Positions 34,115 through 44,441 of a DNA stretch of 64,000 nucleotides are shown here, piece after piece. The position numbers were made by a program, and so were the translations under genes. Source of the DNA: Pseudozyma flocculosa PF-1. Taxonomy: Eukaryota > Basidiomycota > Ustilaginomycetes > Ustilaginales > Ustilaginaceae. The DNA lies in assembly GCF_000417875.1 (NCBI RefSeq), contig NW_006920872.1, positions 416,197 through 480,196 of the forward strand, in the 5' to 3' direction. Position 1 is the stretch's first letter. Each line of letters opens with the position of its first letter. The notes beneath the pieces were generated by a model that saw only the letters and a list, made by a program, of their open reading frames with translations, searched no databases and was not told where the DNA came from.

Positions 34115-37100
34115 AAACTCTCGATCCGCTCTCGAGTCGACAGAGGGCGGTGAACCGTGGTAGGCTGGTTGGAAGAATGGCGAGGCACGTGTAATGTCCG
34201 ATGGACTTTCTGGCGCATCGGCAAACGCAGGCGTCATGGTCGACGACCGCACAGAGGCGTCGTCGTCGGCGAGCCACTCCTCGACCGCATCGTCCGCGTC
34301 GCGCGGGTCGCTCGAGGGCGAGGGGAGCGTCGGAGGGTGCACCCTTGCCGTATGCTCGCGCCCAGCTCCGGCGGTGCCAGCATCATTGCCTGCGCTCCGT
34401 GGTCCAGAGCTCGAGGAAGGCAGTGAGTAGAAGCCATCGGCTCCAGGCAGGATGTATTCGGGCTGCCTCGGAGCCTTTGAGGGCTTTGGTGGAGGAGGTG
34501 GCGGCGGCGGTCCTACTGAGCTTCGAACTGAGCTGAACGAGCCCGAGCTCGACCGCGAGTAGGGCGCGTTGGTGTGCCCGGTCGACGCCGAGAAGATCGA
34601 GTTGTGCTGCAGGTCAGAGGACCTCGCCAGCGAGCTGTGCGACTGCGCCGAAGCCAGCTCGCTGTCCGAGACCATGCTTCGTGGAGAGGCCCTGCCGTGC
34701 CCGTGCCCGTGCCCTTGGGACGACACGCTCGCCGAACCCGCGCGGATATAGTCCGGCGTCCGGTTCCGCTCAAAGAGGCTCTCCTGCTGCGCCACCCGAG
34801 CCAGGCTATCCTGAGACGTCTTCTTGCTGACGTTGGTCGGCGTCGCCCTCCTGAAGCCGGTCCCGTAGGGCGAGCTGGCCTCCTCTGAGGACGCAGACGC
34901 GGCAGAGGCGGCGGCATTCGACCATCGCGTTACTGCGGTTGAGGGCGGGTAGATGCGAGGCGGGATGTTGCGCCTCTCGCGAAGGCCAAGGCCGCGAGCG
35001 CGATTGTGGTTGCTGTCAGAGGAACCGCTGTTGGTCTGGCTGTGACCCTGGCTGTGACCCTGGCTGTGACCCTGGCTGTGGCCCTGGCTGTGGCTCTGGA
35101 GGCTCTCCGAACAGCTAGACGCTGCTGACGCGGATCCCAGCCGGGTCCAGCTCTCTTGCGTCAGCGGGCGCCTCGATAGCAACGGCGATGCCGAGGCGCT
35201 GGGCACCGGGCTTCGTGCGGGATAGGCAGCGTGTCCTGGCGCGTGGTCGGGCTGGGCGGACTGACTGCCGGATCCCGGCCAGTCCTTGGGTGGGACGATG
35301 GGCGAAGCGGTAGTGCGCAGCGAACTGCTAAAGGAGGCTGGCGATCCGGGCAGCGCAGCGGCGTGATAGCTGGCCCCGCTCAGCAACGGCGAGGGCTGTG
35401 ATGGCGACCGGGCCGACAAGCCAGGACTGAGGTTGCGATGGTAGCCCGACGAGTGGCCAGACGAGCTGGCACCCCCGGGCGACGACGCTCGCTCCGGGTC
35501 GGTCATGCCACGCCATCCTTCGTGAGGCACCTGCAGCGGTGCTGGACTGTGACCTGGCCGCGAGATCATCCGCCTCTCGATGGGCGGGGCTGGCGCTGCG
35601 TGGTGGTTGGACCCGGACGTCATCGTCAGCCTCGACGTATGGCTGTGGGCCGAGTTAAAGTCGGTCGAAGTCGAGCTCGGACTGATTCCTGGACTAGAGA
35701 ACTCTGGCGTCAGGCCTGCCGGCGAATTGCGGCGGCCGCTCAGCATCGAGGCGCGGATCGGCATAGGCTTGCCCTTGGTAGCCTTCGACGCCTGGGTGAT
35801 GCGCACCTCCTCGGCATCGTCGTCCTCGTAATCGATGTCGCGGTAATCGATCTCGGTGTGCTCGGTCCCCGCGATGTTCAGGTTGCGGCCGCTCCGGTAG
35901 CCTGCGTCCGGCTCTCCTCCGTCCCAGTCGCGCGTGGCGGCGGCATCCTGGCTGCTTGCGGGCGAGCGAAGGCTGCCGCCCTGATGTGGGGCCGGTGGTC
36001 TCGGGGCGACGGCCGTGGGCGGCGCGCTCAGCTGAGCTGCCTTAGTCTTTGGCGATCGGCCGGTGCCGTGGATGCCGAGGCCGCCGATCATGGGAGAAAG
36101 GTGGCCAGCCGGCTTTGGCGATGACGGCGATGGCGATGGCGACGAGGACGACGACGGCTGTGGTTGCTCGCCCTGGCTCGAGCTGCTCGGCGGCTCGGTG
36201 GCGGGCAACGCACTGAGCAACGAAGAGGCCCAGTCGTCGTCTGCCTTGAGGTCCGGAAGCAGCGGACTCTTGCCAAACACGGGCGAAAATTCGACACCTT
36301 CCTTGAAGGCCCCCTGTGGGCTAAAGTCCCAGGCCTGCTCGAGGACGCTGCTGTAGGACGTGCTGGCGACCGACGCTCGATTCCGGGCGTGGGGCGACTG
36401 GGCCGCGACGAGATCAAAGTCAATGTCTTGCTGCTCCTGCCGCAGCTGGCCGTAGAGCCGGTCGCGGGCGAGCTCCGGGTCCTCGCCGCGCTCCGCCTCC
36501 TTGCGCACGTAGTACTCGGTCCTCTCCTTGATCAGCCTCGCCGCCGCCGCCGGATCCTCGCGCACCCTGTCGGCATCCATGCCGTAGGCGTTCAGCACCT
36601 GCGCCCAAGAGCTGGGCAGGCCAGTGTAGCCCTGCGGGCCAACGTCGACGTGGACGTTGTGCGAGACGTCATAGGGAAGACCGATCCTGGGGTCGTCCTC
36701 GTACGTTGGCTCGGCCAGACCAGCGTACGCATCCGTTGGACTGAGATCGGCGTCGGCGCCGTCCGAAGCGACCGTGGGCGCCTTGGCGTGGTTGGCCGAC
36801 CTCTGGAAGAAGCCGTGCGACGAGCCAGAGTGCGGCCCTGACGTTCCGCCATCCTGCGCCGTCAGGGGCCGGCGCAGCTTTGCCGCAGACGCCTTGCCCA
36901 GCTTCTTGAGTCCGGCGCTGACGGTGGCCGAAGTGGCCGAGGCGCCAAACCGGATCGACTGCAACGCCTTGGGAGTGTCGGGGCCGTTGAGGCGCGGACT
37001 CGGTCCGGGTCCGGCCGTAGCGTACCGGTCACCTCCGGCGCTGTGTAGGCTGCCGTTCTCAAGCGAGTTTCGAGGACGGGGCTCACGCGACTGCACCTCG

Positions 37101-37501
37101 ATAGGAGATCGCCAGCCCGAGGGCCCAGCGCCGTGGTCGGGCTCGTAGCCGGCATGGGCTTCTGGCGGAAGATCGGGCAGGTCACGATGCACATTGAGCG
37201 CCGTCTTGGGTCTCAGAGTGTCGGAGCTCGCCGTCGGAGCCGCCGTCTGCTGATGGTAGCGCTCTTCGGGGCTGAGGTAGGTCTGCTTGCCGTACGAGGC
37301 GGCGCCCCGGCTGTAGGGGTCATCGAGGGCATCGTCTGACCTCGACCAGCCCTGAGGAGAATCGCCTTGGCGCCAGCCGCCACGCTGGTCTATGGAAGAG
37401 GTGCTCGAGTTGTTCCAGCGCAGCTTGGAGAGCCTGAGGGCGTTTGAAGTCTTAGGCGTCCTCTCACCAGACTTGGTGGCGGCGGCGGCTGCACCGAGCA
37501 T
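32083..37501 (-). CDS. CRIB-domain PAK/STE20-family protein kinase with atypical DFT motif
   Basis: Exons 37501-32429 and 32346-32083 (phase 0, GTGAGT donor, AG acceptor) give 1,778 residues. A CRIB/p21-binding motif lies near residue 270 (IGLPYDVSHNVHVDV, then GYTGLPSSW), the hallmark of Cdc42/Rac effectors. A long disordered Ser/Pro/Gln-rich region follows, with a SQGH repeat and a poly-Gln run. The kinase domain spans about 1435-1690: glycine loop GDGESGPV, VAIK lysine, HRDVRSDN catalytic loop, and GTPYWMAPEV activation segment. Two oddities are read directly: the magnesium-binding DFG is DFT, and the PAK loop HRDIKSDN has Arg for Lys. Lys, HRD Asp and Asn are kept, so activity is possible but reduced or regulatory function is likely. 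Fungal PAKs such as Ste20/Smu1 and Cla4 have DFG; this may be a third, divergent PAK. The C-terminal exon ends in an acidic Asp-rich tail. Confidence 0.88.
34079..34113. repeat. Poly-Gln coding CTG/CAG repeat
   Basis: About a dozen CTG units (CAG on the coding strand) inside the PAK-like kinase gene, encoding a pure glutamine run in the disordered linker. Confidence 0.9.
35037..35098. repeat. 12-bp coding tandem repeat (SQGH)
   Basis: Five near-identical 12-base units in the PAK-like kinase gene, encoding the tetrapeptide Ser-Gln-Gly-His repeatedly. The unit is a multiple of three, so unit gain or loss would keep the frame. Confidence 0.88.
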
Positions 37502-39740
37502 ATGAACGGGACGCGCCGCCGAGTCGAGGGGAGCGAGGCGGGGGGCGGTGAAGGGGACTGTCTGTCTGCGCCGTCGCTGGAGGTGTCAGGCCTGGAGCGC
37601 AGTGATTGGAGTCTGCAGGCAGGAGGTGGAAGACGACGGAAGGCGTCGCCGTCGCTGGTGGAGGATGCTAGGTGCAAGGGAGCTGGGGAAGGCTGAGGGT
37701 GCAGCGAGTCTGTTGGCATCGAGTCCAAGGCGTGGCCAGTGAGGTGCCTCTGACGTCGAAGAGGCCGGTCCCTTGCTGCTTTCGCTCTGGCTTGCCTAGG
37801 GACGACGGCGTTGCTGGCTGATCGAGGCGCTTGGCGCAGCGCAGAGGCTCTTTGTACGCCGGTGGGCCCCGATGCAGTGGACCGTGCGACTGGGTGGATC
37901 GCAAGGGCCGTATGGGACAGAAGCAGAGGTGCAATGAGGCGTAGGGTAGGCAGGCAGATGGCGAAGTGCGTAGCGGCGGGTATACGGTAGCTTTTTTACG
38001 CCAGAGATTAAAGCAGGCAGGTATGTAGGTAGATACGGGTCGAGTTGCGATGGTGGGCCGATGATCCTGGAACCCGATGCGATCGGCTCGATGGGACCGG
38101 CGCGGCCAAAGAACGGTGGGACTGGCCGGCGCGGAGTGGGCGCGAAGGGTGGGTGGCGGCGGTGGTGATGGCAAGGGCGGCGGTGGTGACGGCGGCGGCG
38201 GCGATGGTGGTGGTGGGTGTTGGACGGCAGACGGAAAGGTCCAGCTGCCCGCCTCGTCCATGCATCACGTGGAACCGTCGGAAGGCGGCGAGGCTGTCCA
38301 GGCAGCCGGGGCAGCAGATGAAGGGCGAGCAAGCCAGCAGCCCAGCCAGGGCAAAAAGTTAAGGGGCCTCTGCTTTCGGAAGACGCGAGCGTGGACGTAC
38401 GGCCTGGCTTTGCGCCCGCCTCTTTTCCTCTCTCTCTTCACAGGGCCCGGTCGCCACCGAGGACGAGGCCCTATCCCAGGCCAACGAGCGCTATCTCAGC
38501 CCAAGAGCAAGGAGCCCCGGCTCGCCACGGGGACCATGATCATCGAGCGGGGCTTCCACTGCGCTGGGCGTCGAGCGGCAGTCGGCCTGCGCTCAGCGAC
38601 GAGGTGCGCAGCCAGATCATCACGAGTAACTAAGGACTGCAGTGCTTCGCGCGCTTCGCATCCTTTCATCTCGTGTGCCGTGCACCAAGAGCACCCCCCA
38701 GGCTGGCCAGACCATCTGTCGTGCCGCCTTGGACTCGACCTTGCCGCAGCACTCTCGCGACGGCGGCGCAATCAGGACGTGTCTTTGCGGTCCTCGACCC
38801 TGACGCCAGCCGCCGAAAGCGCTTTGACACTCAACTGCAGGTATGTAGATTGGGCGCCGGGCGCCTTGACACACACAACCCGGCCCGATGGGCGCATGGA
38901 AGCCGCCGACGGTTCCAAGGCTGAACAGCTAGCTGGCCACCCTTAGTGCGCTTCTACGAGCTGTAGGTCGCAGATGAGGTGAAACATACTGCGTATCCAA
39001 GCAGCACACTAATCCTAGCACCATAAGACTCTTGACTCTCATCTGCGATGCGAACGAACAAGGCACGGAAGCGCCAGCAAATCACCTGGCGGGACGGAGC
39101 GGGGCCTCAGTCGACACGGGATCGACCAGCTCGATGATAGCGATGAGCTGCGAAAGATGCAGTCCGATAGAAGAAAGAAGATTGGCAAGGTGAAGCCCAT
39201 CAGTTCAGGGCGCGCTGCCAGGCATCGCACCCTCTTCTGTCGTGCTTCTGACCCGCATCGACGGCACGGGAGATGACAGTCCCCTCACCGTTCTCGCCGT
39301 GAAGCGACACTGTTGCACCGGTAGCAGGCTCAACCCAAACCATGGCCGTTCCGCCGATCGAAGAGGTCCAACGGCCGACCAGGCGCCCTCACGCCGCTGT
39401 TTCACGATTGAGGGCCGACCAGACCATCCTGCGACATTCCTGTGATGTGTAGAACAAAGGTGGGTAGCGGTGGGGCCTCCGTCTCGTCCAAACCCACAAT
39501 GGCACCAGGCAAAGACGTCCACGAGACCCGTCGTCGAGCGAATCTATGTAGGTGGGTGAGCACGACACGACGCACCGAACGACGAGCCGCGAAGGAGGGA
39601 GAAGGAGCATGGGGCGGCGCGAGTTTCATGTCGGCGATTGACAGCGGGGCCCTCGCAGCTCGAGATGCCCGGATCTCAGGCAGGTGGCTCCAGGCAAGGA
39701 GGCTGGTACAGCAACAGCTTTCGCTACGACATGCTCGACG

Positions 39741-39767
39741 CTTGCTTGCTTGCTTGCTTGCTTGCTT
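39741..39767. repeat. (CTTG)n tetranucleotide repeat
   Basis: About six and a half CTTG units in non-coding DNA. Confidence 0.85.
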
Positions 39768-41112
39768 CCTACATAGACGGTCTGGCCTGGACCGGCCTGG
39801 CTGGTCGCTGGACCACGGCGTGGGACCACACCCGACTGGACCAGAACAGATCGACTTGCTTGTCGGCCTCCTGCATCCGAGCGTGTAGCCAACCATTGGC
39901 CGCTGGACGATTAGCCTCGATTTGGCAGCCGACCTCGGCCTGCACATACACCCCGGCCTACCGTAGCTGGCCTGCCTGCGTGCGCTGGAGTATCGGCCTA
40001 CTGTTTGTCGGTCGGAAGCGCTCTGTCGAGATTGCGCAGGCGAGGCGAGGTGGAAAGGCCATGCAAGGGCCCCCCCTGCCTTCCTCGCTGTTCCCCTCCT
40101 GCCTCGTACGTCGTCGTGGCCTCCTCCTCGGCTTCTGCTTTGGTCGGCTACGTGCTCCTCCTCCTTCCCCCGCCGTCCGCTGACGGGGAGAGGGTTCCGA
40201 ATCCCTACCCTATGCTTTCCAGGCTGCGGTCCCTCCTTGCACGCCCTTACCCAATCTCGGGAAGCCAAAGGCCAGACGACGGGGGGGGGGTCCTTCGACA
40301 GCTGGCTCCTACCTAGCTTCCCGGCTCATACCGCGCCGTTGACGCTAGCGCACTTCCACGGGCCAGACCAGAGGGTCAAGGCGGCAAATGAGCCCAGCAT
40401 ACACAGGCCCATCATCACACCACTACTGCTACTTGTGCTCCAGTGGGGACCGAGTAGATCCCTTCACCTGCCTGCTGGTCGGCCAGAGCGCTCTTGTCGA
40501 GCGTCTTTCTTCCTTGGCAGCCACGGCCACGGCGACGATCTAAGGCTCAAGCTCCACGGTCTCGACGCTCTCGTGTACTTCTATAACTATACATGCACAT
40601 GTACGCTCATGCCCTTGCCGGCATGAAGGTTCGGCCTCGCCTTGGATGGTGGCGCATCTACATACACCACTGTAGGCCGACCTCGTTCGCAGCCTCAACC
40701 TCGAGATTTCGCATGTGGGGCTTAACAAGCGCAGGTCGTCATCTCTCAGCGGTCCCTTGCTTGTCCGCTCGAGTTCCTGGATACGCTTGCGCTCTGCTGT
40801 GAATGGGTGGCTGACCGGTTGCCCTGCGCCTCGGCGACTGTCGAGTGGTATCAAGGCGTAACCCCCCCCTGCCCGCTGCAGCACAACGGTGGGAAGCTTC
40901 ATGTATGGAGACCCCGCCCAAAGCAGCGGTCGACACGGCCCGGGCCCGTCCAAGCTCGTCACCGCTCGCAACGGCGGTTGCGCACGCAGCGGTCCGCCCG
41001 TATGAGAAGAGCTAAGTACATAAGGCCGTGCTCACCCCCCGTTGCCAAGGCGGGTGATGTCCTTCCTCGCCCCTGCCCTCCCTTCCATCGTCCCTCATCC
41101 GTCCCGGGTACA

Positions 41113-41118
41113 TATATA
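41113..41118 (+). promoter_or_regulatory. TATA-like element of the orphan gene
   Basis: TATATA in the context ACATATATAGG, followed by a long CT-rich tract, 239 bases before the chosen start codon at 41357. Position and context fit a core promoter, but transcription was not observed. Confidence 0.45.
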
Positions 41119-41356
41119 GGTCTCTCTCGCGCCTCTCCTTCTCTCCTCCCTGTCTGCTGCAACCTCCCAGCAGGCATGCCGTCTCCTTAGCACCGCAACA
41201 GCTGAGCTAGTCTCGCCACTCCAACCCTTTCCAGCACTCGATTCGCTACGCCGCGCCATTCGCCACACACCCGCCCGGTCTCGCCTCGTGCCGTCTCGTT
41301 TCGTCTCGTCTTGTTTCATCTCTCATTCCCGACCCTCTGCCGCACCCGTAACGCCA

Positions 41357-42790
41357 ATGCTCGCCCGTCTAGAGGACAGATGCTCGCTGAGCAGTCCAAT
41401 GAGCTTCAAGGGACGCAAGCTGTTTGGCGGCAGCTGTGCCGACTCGCCAGATCCCTCAGAGGCTTCCGCTGCGTCGCGCCGGACCAAGCCGCGCTCCGCC
41501 ACCATCTCGATGATGCCCGGCACAAAGCGGGTGCACTCGCCACTCCTCCCCACCGGCTGGTTCGGAAAGTCGCAGGAGGACGACAGCATCTCGAGCCGGC
41601 TCCAGGGCTCCTCGTCGTCCTGCTCGCCTGCCGGTCCCAGCCCCTCGATCAGCGCAGCATCGGACCTGATGATGCCCGACCGGTCCTCCAACAACGCTTC
41701 CCCGTCGCTGCCTGTCCAGCCGGGCGCGCAACAGCAAGGGGACAAGCTGCAGCGGAGGCGGCGGTCGTTCTTCTTCAAGAAGCGCAAGGGAGGAGCAGGC
41801 GGGGAGGACGCTGCCTCTGCCGCGGCTGCCGTCGAACTGCCGCCGCTGCCCTTTGCCAGCACCCACACCTACACCCCGCCACGACCTCAGCCCGTCGTGT
41901 CGGCAAAGAAGCTCGAGGCGAGGCGGCTGCAAGATGAGCAGAACCTCGCGGCCCTCGAGCGCGTCTCTGACCTCGTCTGCCAGTCCGTTGCGACGGCCGT
42001 CATCGAGCCCCTCACGCCTCCAGGCCCACGCGGCGGCATCAGCGTCGCCGCAGTCGAGCGGCGCCTGGCGAGCTCGAGCTACGCCTCGCTGGCCTCTCCA
42101 CCCTTTTCGGACTGCGGCGAGGACCGCGTTCAGTCGCCGTCGGTTGGCGGGTCTTACACACAGTCGTCCGAAGGTGGCTGGCTGTCAGATGCCTCCGAGT
42201 TCGCCCTGTACCAGCGCACTCCTCCCGACCAGAGCGTGCTGGACCGCGTGCTGCTGCCGTCGTCGATGAAGAGCATCAAGCGTGAGGGGCGCAGACATCG
42301 TCCCGCCGCCCTCGACCTGACCGCCGAGAGGCCTCCTTCCACCCGTTCCGGCTCCGACGTCGGCCTGCCCAGGTCAGCCACGTTGCGGGGCTCGATCGAT
42401 GCCGCCGACTTCGACCTCTACCTCAAGTCGCCCACCTGGATCCCCGAGGCTGTCCAGGGCCCGGCGCCACCGCCGCGTCCAGGCCGCTCCGGCTCGCAGC
42501 GCATGCGCACCGCCAGCCTGAGCATGCCCCGCTCCCGCCCACCATCGTCGGACCAGCTCTCGCCGACTAGCCCCACCAGCCCAGGCTCGCGCAAGAGCCA
42601 CCGAACGACGCTCAGCACCATCTCGTCCAACTCGTCGACCGAGGATCTGGGCCGCACCATGCACTCTCCGCGATCGAGAATGTCGATGGGCGACATCGAC
42701 TCTCGCCCCTCGACCCGCCACCCGACCGTCGACTCGCCATTTGCGACGCCGACCTTTGGCTATGATCCACCGTGGGGCCAGTTCCCCTAG
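41357..42790 (+). CDS. Disordered Ser/Pro-rich protein of unknown function
   Basis: Single exon, 477 residues from the ATG at 41357 (MLARLEDRC); a second in-frame ATG at 41399 (MSFKGRKLFGG) is an alternative start. I do not recognise a family. The protein is Ser/Pro/Arg-rich and looks mostly disordered. Features seen: a strongly basic patch near residue 140 (RRRRSFFFKKRKG) that could be a nuclear localisation signal, a short likely helical segment near 200 (KKLEARRLQDEQ, then VSDLVCQSVATAVI), two similar acidic-aromatic motifs (SDASEFALYQRTP and DAADFDLYLKSP), and many SP/TP sites in the C-terminal third. It has an upstream CT-rich leader and TATA-like element, and its frame stays open with protein-like composition, which supports a real gene. 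The two repeated motifs may be peptide-binding sites; that is inference. Confidence 0.68.
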   Translation: MLARLEDRCSLSSPMSFKGRKLFGGSCADSPDPSEASAASRRTKPRSATISMMPGTKRVHSPLLPTGWFGKSQEDDSISSRLQGSSSSCSPAGPSPSISAASDLMMPDRSSNNASPSLPVQPGAQQQGDKLQRRRRSFFFKKRKGGAGGEDAASAAAAVELPPLPFASTHTYTPPRPQPVVSAKKLEARRLQDEQNLAALERVSDLVCQSVATAVIEPLTPPGPRGGISVAAVERRLASSSYASLASPPFSDCGEDRVQSPSVGGSYTQSSEGGWLSDASEFALYQRTPPDQSVLDRVLLPSSMKSIKREGRRHRPAALDLTAERPPSTRSGSDVGLPRSATLRGSIDAADFDLYLKSPTWIPEAVQGPAPPPRPGRSGSQRMRTASLSMPRSRPPSSDQLSPTSPTSPGSRKSHRTTLSTISSNSSTEDLGRTMHSPRSRMSMGDIDSRPSTRHPTVDSPFATPTFGYDPPWGQFP

Positions 42791-43315
42791 ATTCCAGAGA
42801 TACCCACGAGGTCGCTCGCCTGCCTGCCTCGTCCCCCTGCCTCCCTGATGTGCCACGCCTGCCTCGAGCAGCCCACACCTTCGTTAGACACAGCGCCTCC
42901 GCGCCTGCGCACTCCGCCTCGTTCCAAAAGGATGTCCGGACGGGACCGTCGCAATGGCCCAGTCCGTCCGCCCCGAAGACCCACACCTTCTTTTGCTGCA
43001 CCACCACCCTGTACTTGTACGCTCGCGATCCGCCATTGGCGAGACACCTGAAAGACGAGATCCCCTCGTGCGTGTGTGAGAACGGTGCGGCAGGCTGTGG
43101 CCGTGCGGATGTGGCGACGGGTAAAGTTGTCTGCGTGTCGCTGGTGGGTGCTAAAAATACAAGGTGAGGGTGGCGGCTGTTGCAGGCCTGGAGCGCTCGA
43201 CGGCTGCCATTGTAGACGGGCGGCTTGATCGGCCCTTGGCCCGTCAGGGAAAGGGTCAGGCGAGCTGACAGGATGCTCGGGCGAATGTGGTTTGGAGAGG
43301 TCGGATACCGCCCTC
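42791..43315. other. Convergent intergenic region
   Basis: About 525 bases between the stop codons of the orphan gene (+) and the small minus-strand gene. It should contain the two 3' untranslated regions; no distinct element was recognised. Confidence 0.5.
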
Positions 43316-43747
43316 TCAAGCCTCTCGCAGCTGCTTGCGGAGAATGTCCCTTTGAGCCTTGGAGACCTGTGCCGGGTGAAGCAGCCGGAAGCAAAGCGGA
43401 TCGAGCGTCAGCGTCGGCCGCCATCCTATCGCGAGGGTTTGGCAACCATTCCAGAACCCCCGACTCACTTTCCAGTAGAGGTCCTTGTTGTTGACGTGCT
43501 CCTCGATGCGGAGGTTGCTCGGCCAGCTGGCATCGGCGTGTGCTGCGGCGTCGGTGGCCTTCTTGGCGAGCTGCTGGGCTACCGTCCGGTCATTCTGGGC
43601 CTTTGCCTGCTGCGGGTTGCCCTTGGAGAGGGGCTGGGTGCCCGACCGAGCGACACGGGCCGTCGCGGTGGGTGGCAGCCGGATCGAGGCAAACGAGCTG
43701 GCGGGCAGCGGCTTGACGTTGACGAGCAGGGCGGTAGAGGCGCGCAT
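43316..43747 (-). CDS. Small probable mitochondrial protein, unknown function
   Basis: Two exons, 43747-43469 and 43366-43316 (phase 0, GTGAGT donor, CACAG acceptor), give 109 residues. The N-terminus MRASTALLVNVKPLPASS, followed by an Arg/Ser/Thr-rich stretch without acidic residues, resembles a mitochondrial import presequence. The remainder is hydrophilic and probably helical (TVAQQLAKKATDAAAHAD), ending in a compact block that looks conserved: EEHVNNKDLYWK at the end of exon 1, then VSKAQRDILRKQLREA in exon 2. I do not recognise the family. The clean splice junction that turns two open fragments into a continuous helix-like C-terminus, and the absence of low complexity there, support a real gene. 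It is divergent from the UBA/USP-like gene. Confidence 0.62.
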   Translation of the reverse strand: MRASTALLVNVKPLPASSFASIRLPPTATARVARSGTQPLSKGNPQQAKAQNDRTVAQQLAKKATDAAAHADASWPSNLRIEEHVNNKDLYWKVSRGFWNGCQTLAIGWRPTLTLDPLCFRLLHPAQVSKAQRDILRKQLREA

Positions 43748-44441
43748 CTCGTTTGCGGCGTTGTGAGCGAGGTCGTGACGGCGAAGGCAGTGGGAAAAGA
43801 TGGTGGCCGGAGGTGAAGATAGGCAAGCTGGAGTGGCCGGCAGGTAGCCCAGCAGCGAAGGGTTGTCGCCGCGAGAAAACCCGACGAGGGCGCCATTTTT
43901 CACGGCCGAGAGAGAGGAGACCAGTCTGGCGGGGCGTTGGAAGTGCCGCCTTCCTCCACAAGGGAGCAAGAGGTCCGCACGCGAGGGCCAGAGGCAGGCA
44001 GGCAGGCAGGCAGGCAGGCGGCCAGAGTCAGGGCAGGGCAAGGTGCACAGATCGCCCGCACCGCCTTCGTCGAGCTTCCTCACCCTCGACCTTCCTTCTT
44101 CCATCTGCCAGACCGCCTTGCTCAGCGTCGACCTCCCATCCTCAACCTCTGGCTCTTGCCACCGTTCACCTCCAAGCGCTACCACTTCATCATCCGCCGC
44201 TGTACCCGAGCCGCCACCAGCGAGCCACCGCCAGAGGACCCCTCCGACCTCGACCGCCCCCGACGGTGCACGAATATCCAGCGCATACCGACTATCCCGG
44301 CACAGGCAAGCCGCAGGCAGCCTGTGAGGCCGCAAATACCATCTCCCGAGAGTTGCTGGGGCTTTCAGTCGTTCCGCTGCGTTGTCAGCGGCTGTTGGGG
44401 ACACTGAAGCTGACTGCGGACCACAGGAGAGCTGAGCAAGC
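43748..44441. promoter_or_regulatory. Divergent promoter region with GGCA repeat
   Basis: About 690 bases between the small minus-strand gene and the UBA/USP-like gene, so it should hold both promoters. It contains the GGCA tetranucleotide repeat and no supported gene. Confidence 0.5.
43993..44020. repeat. (GGCA)n tetranucleotide repeat
   Basis: About seven GGCA units inside a short divergent promoter region, so copy number could affect two genes. Confidence 0.87.

Larger units (their letters stand above)
37502..41356. promoter_or_regulatory. Divergent intergenic region, 3.9 kb
   Basis: Lies between the PAK-like kinase (-) and the orphan gene (+), so both promoters should be here. Open frames are short and lack domains. 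A GGTGG-rich purine stretch is present near 38,140-38,220 and a CTTG repeat at 39,741. The right end is CT-rich and has a TATA-like element. No RNA gene was recognised. Confidence 0.5.
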
